From: Theobroma cacao
Lineage: Eukaryota > Streptophyta > Magnoliopsida > Malvales > Malvaceae
NCBI RefSeq assembly: GCF_000208745.1
Contig: NC_030858.1
Location: forward strand, 514,597-578,596
DNA: 64,000 nucleotides
Reading direction: 5' to 3'
The translations under genes and the position numbers were made by a program. The notes below the pieces were generated by a model. The model was not told the origin of the DNA, made no database searches, and saw only the letters and a list, made by a program, of their open reading frames with translations. Numbering within the stretch: the stretch's first letter is position 1; every line of letters begins with the position of its first letter. Below, in pieces: positions 1 through 11,200 of this stretch.

Positions 1-3000
1 AGTCAATAGTACAACTTCGTAAATAGAGAAGGTGAAAGAATTAGTACGATGTGCAAACACCATGGTCGAGAAGGAGAACCAGAAACTCGTGCCAGCTTGA
101 TGCGAAGGGGGTCCCCTGAAATCTTCATTTATTCTGTGTTCTAGAACCCAAACAACAAATCCGATGAAAAGGAAAAAACAAGCACTTGTCACCCAGAGGT
201 CCCATGTCAGAGGTTTCAAGAAAACCCATGCATTCTTCCTCCTGTTATCTCTGATCGGTACAAACATTGATACACCTGATTCAGTGTATGGTAATGTGAA
301 GTCCACGTATTGTGACCTGTTTGCCACAATCGTTGTATCTCCTACCACCGCATCGTATGTCTGTTCATTTTTGCCAAAAAAATTAATGAAAATTCCTGTT
401 GACAAACTCAACGTATAAAGAAGATAAGGAGATGTTTTACCCCATTGTACACTTGAAAGATTAAGTCATCATAAGTCCCGGCGCTCTTGCCATATGGTGT
501 TGCAAAGGGAATGAACTCATAAGTAACAGCATAAGGCATTGCAGCCATTACAGCATCAAAAACATCTATGCAATATCCGGTGACTGAAGTAGCTGTATGA
601 GAATTAGGATCCCATGTTACTTTAACAAATTCACTGAAACCACGCTTCATTGGAACCCCAATCCTCAACTTCTTCTCATTTGTTGGAATCTCCCAGCCTT
701 TTGGAGGAGAGGTGGTATCCCCTGGCCATATGATGGGGCCAAGATTTGGCTTATGAGTAGAATTAGTGCTTCTGTTTGCCAAATTCAATTCTTTTACAAG
801 TCCACTTTTTGGTGTCCAAAACCCGACTCTTCTTTCCCCATTTCCATTTACGTTAACAATCTGAAAAACTGGTGATTGTAGCTGTCCATTAACAAAATTA
901 ATGTCTCCAGTAAGACCCTTGAATTTAGTGCTTGACAATGCTTGGATAAGTTGTGGACCATTTTGTGAGACGCCGAGAGATTCAAGATTTGTTCCACTGC
1001 TGGAAACATTAGTTTTGTTGAAGCTGAAGTTTCCCATGCTAACATTCTCAATTGCCATGGCTAGTGCAAAAGTGGCATCATAAGCCCACGGTCCAAAAAT
1101 GTTCAACTCAGCATTAATAATGGTGGGATTGTCTTGCTGGAATTTCCTTTTCCATCGAACTTTAAAATTTTCTAACTCATTTGTTCCGGGAAAGTAAGTC
1201 CTTACACCTAAAACCCCTTGCATGGAATCGATGGTTGGAGGGTCTGTTAAACTCCAAAGATTAGTCATTCCATCTGTCACGATCCAAGCATAGCCTTTAC
1301 TCATCATTCCAACCTCTTTCGCTAATGCAAAAAGCCTGGTGCCGAGAAATAGTGGCATGTGCACAATGAACACTCTTGTTTGCATCGTCAATAGCTTGTA
1401 AAGCTCTTCTGAAATTTGGTCATCGCTAGCCGGTGAAGGGATGACACTCCGGTATGGGACACGAACATTGATCCCTTGCAAGGCGTCTGTCAAGTAAGGT
1501 ATAATACCCTCTCCAAATTCATCGTCTATGTAGATTGGCACAGCTTCTCTCCATCCAAAGGCTACAACAATTGTACTAATGGCTTTCACTTTAGATGAGT
1601 CATTTTGTGTAGCTCGGAAAAAGTATGGACTCCGAAGGGAGGTAAGAGAAGGGCTTGTTGCCGAAAATGAAATGATTGGAACTTGAGATTTGTTTCCGAG
1701 ATTGATAAGAAAATTGGCCTGCATTGAAGTGTGCGGCCCTATGATTGCTTGCACTTGTACATTTTTTATCAAGTCAAGAGCTGTTTGTCAAGCAAACAAA
1801 ATTCTGACTTAAATATAGTTGCTGTAGCTGGATAATCCTAGATTATATATGCTCTGACTACTCGTTAACTAAATCTATATATGCTCTGACTACTCGTTAA
1901 CTAAATCTACATATGTCTCATGCCAATTATATTTTTGCAATATACACATACTTCTCTATGGTAATAATACCTATCACTCCTTTTCTTTAAGTCATTTTCA
2001 AGATAAACTAGTACAAATATTTTAATAGATTTTAAGCCAAATATTCTCGATACAGCTAGTCTCGAGTTCATAGTATAAAAATATATATATATATATATAT
2101 ATAAAGTGAAGGCAAATTGATCAGTCACAAAATCTAAGATATACTATATTTAGCCCTTTTATATTATTTTATTTCAATATAATACAAGTTATTCATTTAA
2201 ATTTGATTTTATATATAAAATTTTTTCAAACTTATTTTATAGAAGGAGAATTCAAACTTAATTTTTATAAAAAAGATAAATTAATATATATATATATATT
2301 TGAGAATCAAATAATCAAGTAAGTAAATATTTATATATATTTTTTAATACCGTAAATCTTTTCCACTTAAATATTTGACTTCTTTATAAGTATATCTTTC
2401 ATCTACTTAAATATTTATATTTTTAAATATTTTTTTAATGTAGTCCTTCAACATCTCAATTTTATTCAATTTAATTCATGTACTATACATTTTTATTTAA
2501 TTTAATCTCTATGTTGTGACACAAAAAATTTTTAAAATTTTTTTAATCTATCACATGGCACTGACACGCTAGCATGTCAATGTCACATCAACATATTAGT
2601 GCCATGTGGTACTACCACATCATCATATTAGTGCCACATGGCATGCCACATCATCATATGGGTGCCACATCATCATTGATATCAATGCTGATATCATCAT
2701 TTTAACAAAAAAAATTGGATACTGTTAAAAGAGGGATTAAATTGAAAAAATTCTCAAAATCAAAATATTAAATTATTTCGATTTTGAATATAGGGATTGA
2801 ATTGAACAAAATACATAAATATAGGGACTTGTTGGATGTTTTGATTAAGGTTGAAAGTTAAGATTTCTAAAAGTTTTTCATATATATCAACTTTTTTTTT
2901 CTGAAAAAAAGGAAAAGGAAAGTCACATGGAGAGAGGTGACAGAGGAAACGCGTACCAGCAGCAGCGGCGCCAATAACGTCCTTGGAGTCCCTGGGGTTC

Positions 3001-3239
3001 AAGACAATCCTGGTTCTGTAGGAAGCATGAGTGGCGTAAAAGTCAGAGAGGGCCATGTTGATGCAGCTCAACCCAATCTTCCCAAGCTTTGTATCCAAGT
3101 CAAGAACCACCCCCACATTAACAGGGATGCTATTGTTGTTTTGTGCAACAACCACATGCATCAACAAAACCTTGCACGAAATGACCACGAGGTAGAAAAA
3201 ATGGAGGGGAGGGCTAGTTACTGCGGTAGCTTTTTGCAT
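1..3239 (-). CDS. GLR2: GLR-A: clade-2 glutamate receptor-like channel, first three exons (3' part outside window)
   Basis: Exons read on the minus strand are 2957-3239, 441-1780 and 48-360, with GT/AG introns at 1781-2956 and 361-440. A third intron starts at 47 and leaves the window, so M3, most of S2, M4 and the tail are not seen. Plant GLRs are ligand-gated, Ca2+-permeable cation channels related to animal ionotropic glutamate receptors. Exon 1 (94 codons) gives a hydrophobic signal peptide followed by NVGVVLDLDTKLGK, the start of the receptor-family ligand-binding (ATD) domain. Exon 2 completes the ATD and the S1 lobe (IIWPGDTTSPPKGW, LRIGVPM, YCIDVFDAV). Exon 3 has YDAVVGDTTIVANRS, M1 and the pore loop FWFSFSTMVFAHR. 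No stop or frameshift was seen. The ATG at 3239 was chosen because it is shared with B, C and D; an in-frame ATG 36 nt upstream is not. Exons 2-3 nearly match B, but exon 1 is much more divergent. Confidence 0.9.
2442..2829. repeat. MITE-like inverted-repeat element inside GLR-A intron 1
   Basis: The two ends are imperfect inverted repeats of about 40 bp: the left end starts AGTCCTTCAACATCTC and the reverse complement of the right end starts AGTCCCTATATTTATG. Both continue into a similar ATTTT-TTCAATT block. The interior carries short repeated blocks built on CACATCATCATAT and GTGCCACATGG (about 2550-2700). The element is absent from intron 1 of B, C and D. The family was not identified and a target duplication was not resolved. 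Confidence 0.45.
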
Positions 3240-3288
3240 CTTCATTGAAGCTCTTGAGCAGGGTCTGGCCTTCACAAGAAGATACTGA

Positions 3289-3297
3289 TATTTACAC
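3289..3297 (-). promoter_or_regulatory. Degenerate TATA-box position of GLR-A
   Basis: On the minus strand this reads GTGTAAATA, where C and D have TTATAAATA at the same distance (50 bp) above the ATG. The TATA core is changed to TGTA, so promoter strength may differ from C and D. This is inferred from alignment to the paralogs. Confidence 0.35.
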
Positions 3298-3490
3298 TGG
3301 ATGAATAAAAGAGCCGCAATTGGAGAAATTGCATGGGTAAATTCTGAAGGATATGGTTAGCACAACTCAAGACTGAAGAGTGAATAATTAAATAATAATA
3401 AAAAACTTATCTCCTCCTCCTTACATAAGGGAGTGGGACAATGTCGATCTGATGCCTAGAGATAGAATTTGTCTTGTTTCAGTATCAATC

Positions 3491-3510
3491 GTTTACCTTG
3501 ACCAAATCAA
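3491..3510 (+). promoter_or_regulatory. Conserved upstream element with W-box (above GLR-A)
   Basis: The block TTTACCTTGACC followed by AAATCAA contains TTGACC, the WRKY-binding W-box core. The same block recurs above B, C, E, F and G although their surroundings have diverged. It lies 252 bp above the GLR-A ATG. Conservation is seen directly; a WRKY role is inferred from the motif. Confidence 0.5.
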
Positions 3511-5260
3511 AATACAGACAAAAAAAAATCGACATCACCTTGTTGCTCTCAAATTAATTAGAAAAGAAATTCTGCTCCTCCAAATTTGTATCCTACGAAG
3601 ATTCTATTGGAAGGGAAATAACGGTCGGTCAGAGATTGGTGGATGGCTTTTCATCAAGTTCCAATCGTATATTTTGTCAGCAGGCAGGCAAGGAAATTTG
3701 AGGCAGCTGGTGGCCCCTACTTTGGGTGTTGAATAAAAAAAAAACACAAATGAAAAACATTACATGTCCTATTGGCCATTGGGGGAATATCAGGACGACT
3801 GCCAGGAAACAAGTAACCCAAACAGTAGTCTACTACACATGTTTAGAAGAAATTTCAAGCTTTGACTTGAATAAAACATGGAGTAGTTTTGAGTTATTTA
3901 ATATTGTGCCAAAAATATAAAGAGAAGTTAAACTAAAGACATGTAAAGTAACATTTTATGAAACTAAAATTACTTATCTTACCTTTGTATTTTACTAGTA
4001 CATTTCAGGATTTATATTTTCCAAGTTAGGCCAATTTTTCTTTCTTTGAAAAGTTTTTGTCTTGTAAAAATGTTGAATTTGAGTAGCCTACTTAATCAAT
4101 CAATTTGTGTGGCAGCAAATGTCCTTTCCTAGGATCTAATCAATGACTTAATTACTCAAAACATTACATCATACAGCTTCTTTTCCAGGAAAGTGTAAGG
4201 AAAACATGGGACTGAAAACTCGGGACTCTTAATTGATAATGAAAGGCCACAAGTAGCATTTGATTTGAGGCAAATTAAGCAATGGTTATTAAATTAATCA
4301 TGACTTGGAGTATATTTGTCAATTCAAAAAAGAAAGATTCTCTACTTACTTTATACTAAAATCCTATGCTTCTCTATTAGTATAAATTAATAAAAAATAA
4401 AGTAAAATACTGTTATTCTCTTAATTTTTAATCATAATTCTAGACGAGTCTATTAATTTTCAAAATGAACATTTTATCTAAAAAGTGTAAATATTGTTAA
4501 TAAAAATTATAAAATGACTAAAACACATTTTCTTTTTTTTTTCTTTCAAACAATATGATCAGTCGACGACAAGAACACCGATCAAGTTCTCCTTAGGACC
4601 CTAGAAGCTCCTCGACTTCTTTTGGCAAAAAAAAAAATTACAAAAAAAATAATATAATAATTTTTAAAATTAATAAAAAGTAAAATTATCTTTTTAATAT
4701 TGTCACGTCATCAAACTAACAGAAATATTAACAGTTGATTGATGGCTAGACCTATGTGTTTAGGAGAAGATATTTTTTAAGATAAAGTATTCATTTTAAA
4801 AATTAATGAACCCGCTTGGAGTTATGACTAAAAGTAAAAGTGAGAGTATTTATCTTAAAAATTATAATAATGAAAAAGTAATAGTATTAATTAGGAAGGA
4901 TATGAAGTAACTATTGCAAAAGCTTTGACCTCATGTCTTGTTAATTAATTAAGGAAACATTTTGTCTCCTGATTTTTCCAGGAAACCAAACGCCTCCCTC
5001 TTCTATCCTTGTTTTTCCTTCCTTCTTATTGCTCCATATTATTTTATTTTCTTGCACTTGCTTCACAATCATATGGCTTATTTTATGTATGCAACCACAA
5101 CTCTAAACATCTTCAACTAGGATTTTATATTGTCTCTTCCATCCTCTACACCATCATAGGCAAATATATCTATATCTAAACATTTGACTCATTGATTGGT
5201 GCATGATCCCCTTACCTAAAAAGCAAAGTTTGAATCCCCTCTCTCTCAATTAAAAAAAAA

Positions 5261-5263
<3 letters not shown>

Positions 5264-5295
<32 letters not shown>
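5264..5295. repeat. (AT)n microsatellite
   Basis: Uninterrupted AT dinucleotide run of about 32 bp in the A-B spacer. Confidence 0.9.
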
Positions 5296-5297
<2 letters not shown>

Positions 5298-6095
5298 CCC
5301 TTATCCTTTTTCCATTTTACCCTGAGTCTAGCACCCGCTTAACCAGCTTGACTTCCAATCTTAGGGACTCACTTTGACTTTGAACAAGGAATTGATAACG
5401 ACCTTTATCTTTAATAATCTCAATAATCAAGCATACTTTTCCTGAGTTGGAAAATTCGGTGTAGATGAAAAATTTGAATTAAAATTTTTCGATACTGACT
5501 CAATTTTTTAAAAGTTTTCCCCAATTTCATGATTATTTATTTAATCGAATGTACTAATCAGCCAACATATTCATCCGTTAAAAATTGGAGCAAATGTTGG
5601 CATGTTTAGAAACAACCATGCATATGTATTTGGGACCATTCTATGAGTTACTTATAGATTATCTTGATATTTTCAATCCCTAGATTTTAAATTTTTTTCT
5701 TAATCAAAGGTAAATTTTATTGAGTATCAAATGTTTGATAAGAAAGATAGCAAGAAAAGGAACAATATGTGCCTAGCCCATTGTTATTATGTAGATTTTA
5801 TGTATTATTAATGAACTAAATATTTTCACATAATTAATAAAAAAAATTTAAAGGTTGAGTAGTCTAAAAAATGAATACTTATAATTCTAAAAATATATAT
5901 TTTGAAATTTTTTTTAAATTTTTATCTTTACACATTTATAAAGTAATGTTATGTAATTAAATAATAATATATAAATATTATACATTGACGGTATACTAAA
6001 TATACCTATAGTGCTATTTCTTGGAAGTTTTCTCAAATACAAACCTCAATATTATTTTTTTTTATATATAAAAACGTTAAGCCACCATCACTGAT

Positions 6096-6963
6096 ATTGT
6101 AACTGCTTAATTCCAGTGCAACTATCTCACGGAAGCTGACTAAGTCCAAGGTTGTTTGGGAGTGCCCACCCAAGGGTTGGTTCAAGTTCAATACCAATAG
6201 GGCAGCTAGGGGTTGTCCGACGCATCTTGGGATTGGAGGGGTTCTACGCGACGACACAAGGGCTGTCAAGCTCGTCTTCTCAAAGAATGCTAGTTAGGGT
6301 GATGCCAATCTCGAAGAGGTGTTAGCAGTTTAAGAGGCCATTTTATAGCCTCCTCCTGGGTGCATTCTTATAGCATTATCATTGAATCTGACTTTAGGAG
6401 TGTTGTGTCTTGGGTGTCCGATCCTACTAAAGCTTCGTCAAGGGTGAGACAACTTATCCTTCAGATTTGCTCACTCAAAAATGCAGTTGCTAGCTGGCAG
6501 ATCAGGCATATTTCAAGATCAGTAATGAGGTTGCTGACATCCTTGCCAAATTAGGGGTTGACAGAGTCCATGATTTGTTACGCTTTCAGCCTTAATTGTT
6601 GTTGTGACTTTGTGCTTGCGGGGATTTTTAGGTTATTGCTTTAGTGTGGAGTTGCTGCCTTTCTCATTCATGTGAAGGTAATGTCTAATCCGGGGAATGT
6701 CATGCTTTTGTCAAATTTGCAAGAGGAGTAAACATCCATGAGGGCCATGTTTCTTACTCTTGTTTATCATTTTGCCTATTTTTGTTTTAGGATGCGATTT
6801 ACTGCTAAGGAGATATGAGCACTTTTTTTTGTATAGTTACAGGTTGTTTCTGGCTATATTTTTGTAAGCCAGACTTCCAATAAGGTCCTGCTCATTGTGT
6901 ATATGGGATTTTCCCTTTTGTTAATGAAGTTTACCATCTTTAATTTTCCAAAAAAAAAAAAAA
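6096..6963 (+). mobile_element. 5'-truncated LINE 3' end: decayed RNase H domain, 3' UTR and poly(A)
   Basis: Plus-strand translation from about 6155 gives CPPKGWFKFNTNRAARG and then GIGGVLRDDTRAVKLVFSK, the opening of the RNase H domain at the end of plant non-LTR retrotransposon ORF2. After stops and a frameshift it resumes near 6360 with SYSIIIESDFRSVVSWV and later SWQIRHISRS. The catalytic Asp of the usual FNVDG motif is Asn here (FNTNR). A non-coding tail ends in 14 A residues at 6950-6963. Imperfect flanking copies of TTAAGCC-CATCA (6077-6095 and 6966-6984) act as the target duplication. The spacers downstream of C (about 14889-14915) and D (about 21711-21740) show the empty site. The element is inactive. 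Confidence 0.75.
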
Positions 6964-7034
6964 GGTTTAAGCCTCGTCATTATTTCAGTCATAGTCGAAG
7001 AAACAACTTAACTATTTGCATGCATTACACATTA

Positions 7035-8200
7035 CATCAGGCTTAAACCAACAATATGACTCCGTGCGACTCCTTTGCTTGTAATGGGGACAAATAGGGA
7101 ATCTTGTTATCCTGTTCTAAACTTTTCTTCCCTGTGAGTTTCCTCTTTCTTTATCCTTGACTTCACTCACATATTTCTTAGTTGAAGCTTCTGCATGTGC
7201 CTTTTCCCTTCATTCAAATAGTAAAGGCAAGATCAACTTTTTCATTTTTCCTAGCAACTTTCCTTTATTCATCAACTTCTAAAACATTCACCAAATCTGA
7301 TATAGAGCTCTGTGAGATGTCTTTCACTTGTTCCAAAGAAGAAACTGTGGCATCAAACCTTTTAGGTAAACTGGTAAGGACTTTCTCCACAACCTTAGCA
7401 TCAGATAAAGTCTCTCTCAACAGTCGAATTGGATTTTCCAGCTTCATCACTGCATTAATGAATTCTTGCACAGTCTGACTTTCTCTCATCCTCAGAAGTT
7501 CATATTGCCTTCTGAAGTTCTGTAGATGAATTGGCTTGTTTATGGCAGACCCCAAAAGTTCTTCTTCAAGTTTGTTCCAACCCTGTTTTGCTGTCTCACA
7601 TCCCATAATCAGGCTGAAAACGGACTCTGTAACAGCTGAGTGTATGAAGGATAAGGCTCTGAATTTCTTTGCAATATCCTCTTCATATTGCTTCACCTAT
7701 GTTAGTGTGGCATTATCTCTCAATGCTGGTACATCTGTCTCATTTTCAACTGCATTCCATAGATTGACACCTTTCAAGAATGCTTTCATTCTAATGGCCC
7801 AAACAAGATAGTTAGAGGCATTGAAAATGGGCGTAGTTTGACATTTTGATGAAGAATAAACTTGTGATGAGTGAGAAAGAGGTTTTAATTGGCTCACAGA
7901 TTGGTTATCTGCTTTGATATCATGTCATGAAGCTAAAAAAAGATGATAAAAATAGTATTATATACTGTTCTGTAGAAAAAGGAAAAACATAGAGCAAGCT
8001 GGAGAAGGAAAGATGCTTCATTAATTACTAAACAGATAATATATATATACAAGCATCATATGGTTAACAACTGTTTACAAAGTGTACAAGTGTTATTAAC
8101 TAAAACATGCACTAAAACACCTTATAAACACTGGTATAATATTCTTAATAACTAGTACAATGAAGCAAAATACATAGTAAAAAACAAAATGATAAAGTTA
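7035..8200 (-). mobile_element. Ty1/copia retrotransposon fragment: LTR remnant, primer-binding site, gag
   Basis: On the minus strand the order is an LTR-like AT-rich stretch (about 8200-7923), a TGATATCAAAGCAG primer-binding-like site (7909-7922, resembling the initiator-tRNA-Met type) and a gag reading frame from 7897. The frame gives FNASNYLVWAIRMKAFLKG and then GWNKLEEELLGS and MRESQTVQEFINAVMKLE, typical of the copia gag/UBN2 family. A TAG at 7697-7699 interrupts the frame and a stop follows at 7265-7267. Near 7104-7041 a degenerate zinc knuckle is readable (CPHYKQRSRTESYC, with the second Cys and the His replaced). The element then breaks off: no protease, integrase or reverse transcriptase is present. 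Spacers next to C and D lack this insert. Confidence 0.7.
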
Positions 8201-8287
8201 ATGCATGCTTTAACTCTAACTTGTACATCAATTTATATTCTTCATTACCGACGTTGTCACTGGAGCAAAGGGGAATATCTACACCAA

Positions 8288-11200
8288 TTATTCTCTGGGG
8301 CCATTTGTAGTGTTACCAAGCTCAATAGAATGTCTTTCAGGAAAAGGGAATATCTCCGGAGAAGCTGTAACGCTTGGGGTAATATCACCATTTTCAGCTA
8401 CTCTTCGTTGATCTGCCAAGAACACAAAGTCTGGCTCTGTTTGGTTTGAGTAGCTTGATGGACTTGGTGGGCAGTTAGTGTTTGGTGAGTCTCCTGCAAC
8501 ACTAATACTATGAACACTATCATTTCTGCTTTTGTCTTCGAGTTCGCTTTTTCTGAAAGTATGGGAGCTAAGGTCTTTTTGGTCGAAAATTCTTGACATG
8601 ATCTGAATTCTTCTCCAGAAAGGAGTTTCAGAATCAAAATGCAACAAGACATGCCTTTGCTCATAAAAAAATATTGCTGCAAATATGATTAGAGCTGATA
8701 TTGAGGCGACTCCAGCAATAAGGAACAAGCCCCCAAAACTCTCAACACCAAGACTGTTGGAAGAAACCAAAGTGTTGAGGTCAGGACAACTGCTTCCCTT
8801 ATTGAACCAGGCCTGTTCAATTTGATTCATTTTTTCACCCTCAGTAACATTTAGGACTGCCCTAGAAACATCTGCTACAAGAGGGGAACCTCTAGGGAAG
8901 ACCTATAAATTGCAAAATAGTATAATCACAAAGAAACATCCCATATGGTTAGAGAAAAGATTAGAGATTGAGAGAGAACTCACAAAACCGAAGCCATCAG
9001 TTCTCAATTTTGGTTCGACTGCGGTATATTCGTAGCAATATTTGGCGAGAAAGAGCTTCATATAAGGAATTTCGTCCAAAGTAGCAACAACCCCACCATT
9101 GGCACTTCCTTTGGTAAAGAGATCATGAAGTTCTTCCGGGGACTGGTATTCTATGAGCTGGGATTCAGGAAATCTAAACTGACCCTTCAAGATTCCTTCG
9201 ATAAAGGAGTCTTTCAGGAAACCAACCTTTTCCCCTTTCTTTAAGAGCTCTTGTATGTCAGTTACCGTAGGTTGGAGCTGTTGCACAGTTAGAAGTGAAG
9301 TCAAACTAGCCGTGTAGCTTTGGGTGAGAATGAGGACGACGAAACACCATATTATTACCACGAATCGAGCCAAGTTACTGACAACTCTCTCCCCTGCAAT
9401 TACAATCCAAGAAGCAAAGAAAGTAAACAATCTGAAGTAAATAGTACAACTTCGTAAATAGAGAAGGTGAAAGAATTATTACGATGTGCAAACACCATGG
9501 TCGAGAAGGAGAACCAGAAACTCGTGCCAGCTTGATGCGAAGGGGGTCCCCTGAAATCTTCATTTATTCTGTGTTCTAGAACCCAAACAACAAATCCGAT
9601 GAAAAGGAAAAAGCAAGCACTTGTCATCCAGAGGTCCCATGTCAGAGGTTTCAAGAAAACCCATGCATTCTTCCTCCTGTTATCTCTGATCGGTACAAAC
9701 ATTGATACACCTGATTCAGTGTATGGTAATGTGAAGTCCACGTACTGTGACCTGTTTGCCACAATCGTTGTATCTCCTACCACCGCATCGTATGTCTGTT
9801 CATTTTTGCCAAAAAAATTAATGAAAATTCCTGTTGACAAACTCAACGTATAAAGAAGATAAGGAGATGTTTTACCCCATTGTACACTTGAAAGATTAAG
9901 TCATCATAAGTCCCGGCGCTCTTGCCATCTGGTGTTGTAAAGGGAATGAACTCATAAGTAACAGCATAAGGCATTGCAGCCATTACAGCATAAAAAACAT
10001 CTATGCAATATCTGGTGACTGAAGCAGCTGTATGAGAATTAAAATCCCATGTTTAACAAATTCACTGAAACCACCCTTCATTGGAACCCCAATCCTCAAC
10101 TTCTTCTCATTTGTTGGAATCTCCCAGCCTTTTGGAGGAGAGGTGGTATCCCCTGGCCATATGATGGGGCCAAGATTTGGCTTATGAGTAGAATTAGTGC
10201 TTCTGTTTGCCAAATTCAATTCTTTTACAAGTCCACTTTTTGGTGTCCAAAACCCGACTCTTCTTTCCCCATTTCCATTTACGTTAACAATCTGAAAAAC
10301 TGGTGATTGTAGCTGTCCATTAACAAAATTAATGTCTCCAGTAAGACCCTTGAATTTAGTGCTTGACAATGCTTGGATAAGTTGTGGACCATTTTGCGAG
10401 ACGCCGAGAGATTCAAGATCTGTTCCACTGCTAGAAACATTAGTTTTGTTGAAGCTGAAGTTTCCCATGCTAACATTCTCAATTGCCATGGCTAGTGCAA
10501 AAGTGGCATCATAAGCCCACGGTCCAAAAATGTTCAACTCAGCATTAATAATGGTGGGATTGTCTTGCTGGAATTTCCTTTTCCATCGAACTTTAAAATT
10601 TTCTAACTCATTTGTTCCGGGAACGTAAGTCCTTACACCTAAAACCCCTTGCATGGAATCGATGGTTGGAGGGTCTGTTAAACTCCAAAGATTAGTCATT
10701 CCATCTGTCACGATCCAAGCATAACCTTCACTCATCATTCCAACCTCTTTCGCTAAGGCAAAAAGCCTGGTGCCGAGAGATGGTGGCATATGCACAATGA
10801 ACACTCTTGTTTGCATCGTCAATAGCTTGTAAAGCTCTTTTGAAATTTGGTCATCGCTAGCTGGTGAAGGGATGACACTTTGGTATGGGACACGAACATT
10901 GATCCCTTGCAAGGCGTCTGTCAAGTAAGGTATAATACCCTCTCCAAATTCATCGTCTATGTAGATTGGCACAACTTCTCTCCATCCAAAGGCTACAACA
11001 ATTGCACTAATGGCTTTCACTTGAGATGAGTCATTTTGTGTAGCTCGGAAAAAGTATGGACTTCGAAGGGAGGTAAGAGAAGGGCTTGTTGCCGAAAATG
11101 AAATGATGGGAACTTGAGATTTGTTTCCGAGATTGATAAGAAAATTGGCCTGCATTGAAGTTTGCGGCCCTATGATTGCTTGCACTTGTACATTTTTTAT

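Larger units (their letters stand above)
3240..6076. other. A-B spacer, upstream flank of GLR-A
   Basis: AT-rich non-coding DNA with no supportable gene. The first part (about 3350-3520) is shared with the regions above B, C and D, including a GACTGAAGAGTGAATAATTA block and the W-box element at 3491-3510. From about 5330 to 6076 it resembles the DNA downstream of C and D (for example the CAAATACAAACCTC stretch just before the LINE). Short ORFs at 3452-3920 have no coding character. Confidence 0.6.

Noticed and set aside
164..418. Plus-strand open frame, repeated at 9599, 16431, 23205, 33275, 41140 and 59164
   Set aside because: It is the antisense of exon 3 in every GLR copy; conservation comes from the real minus-strand exon.
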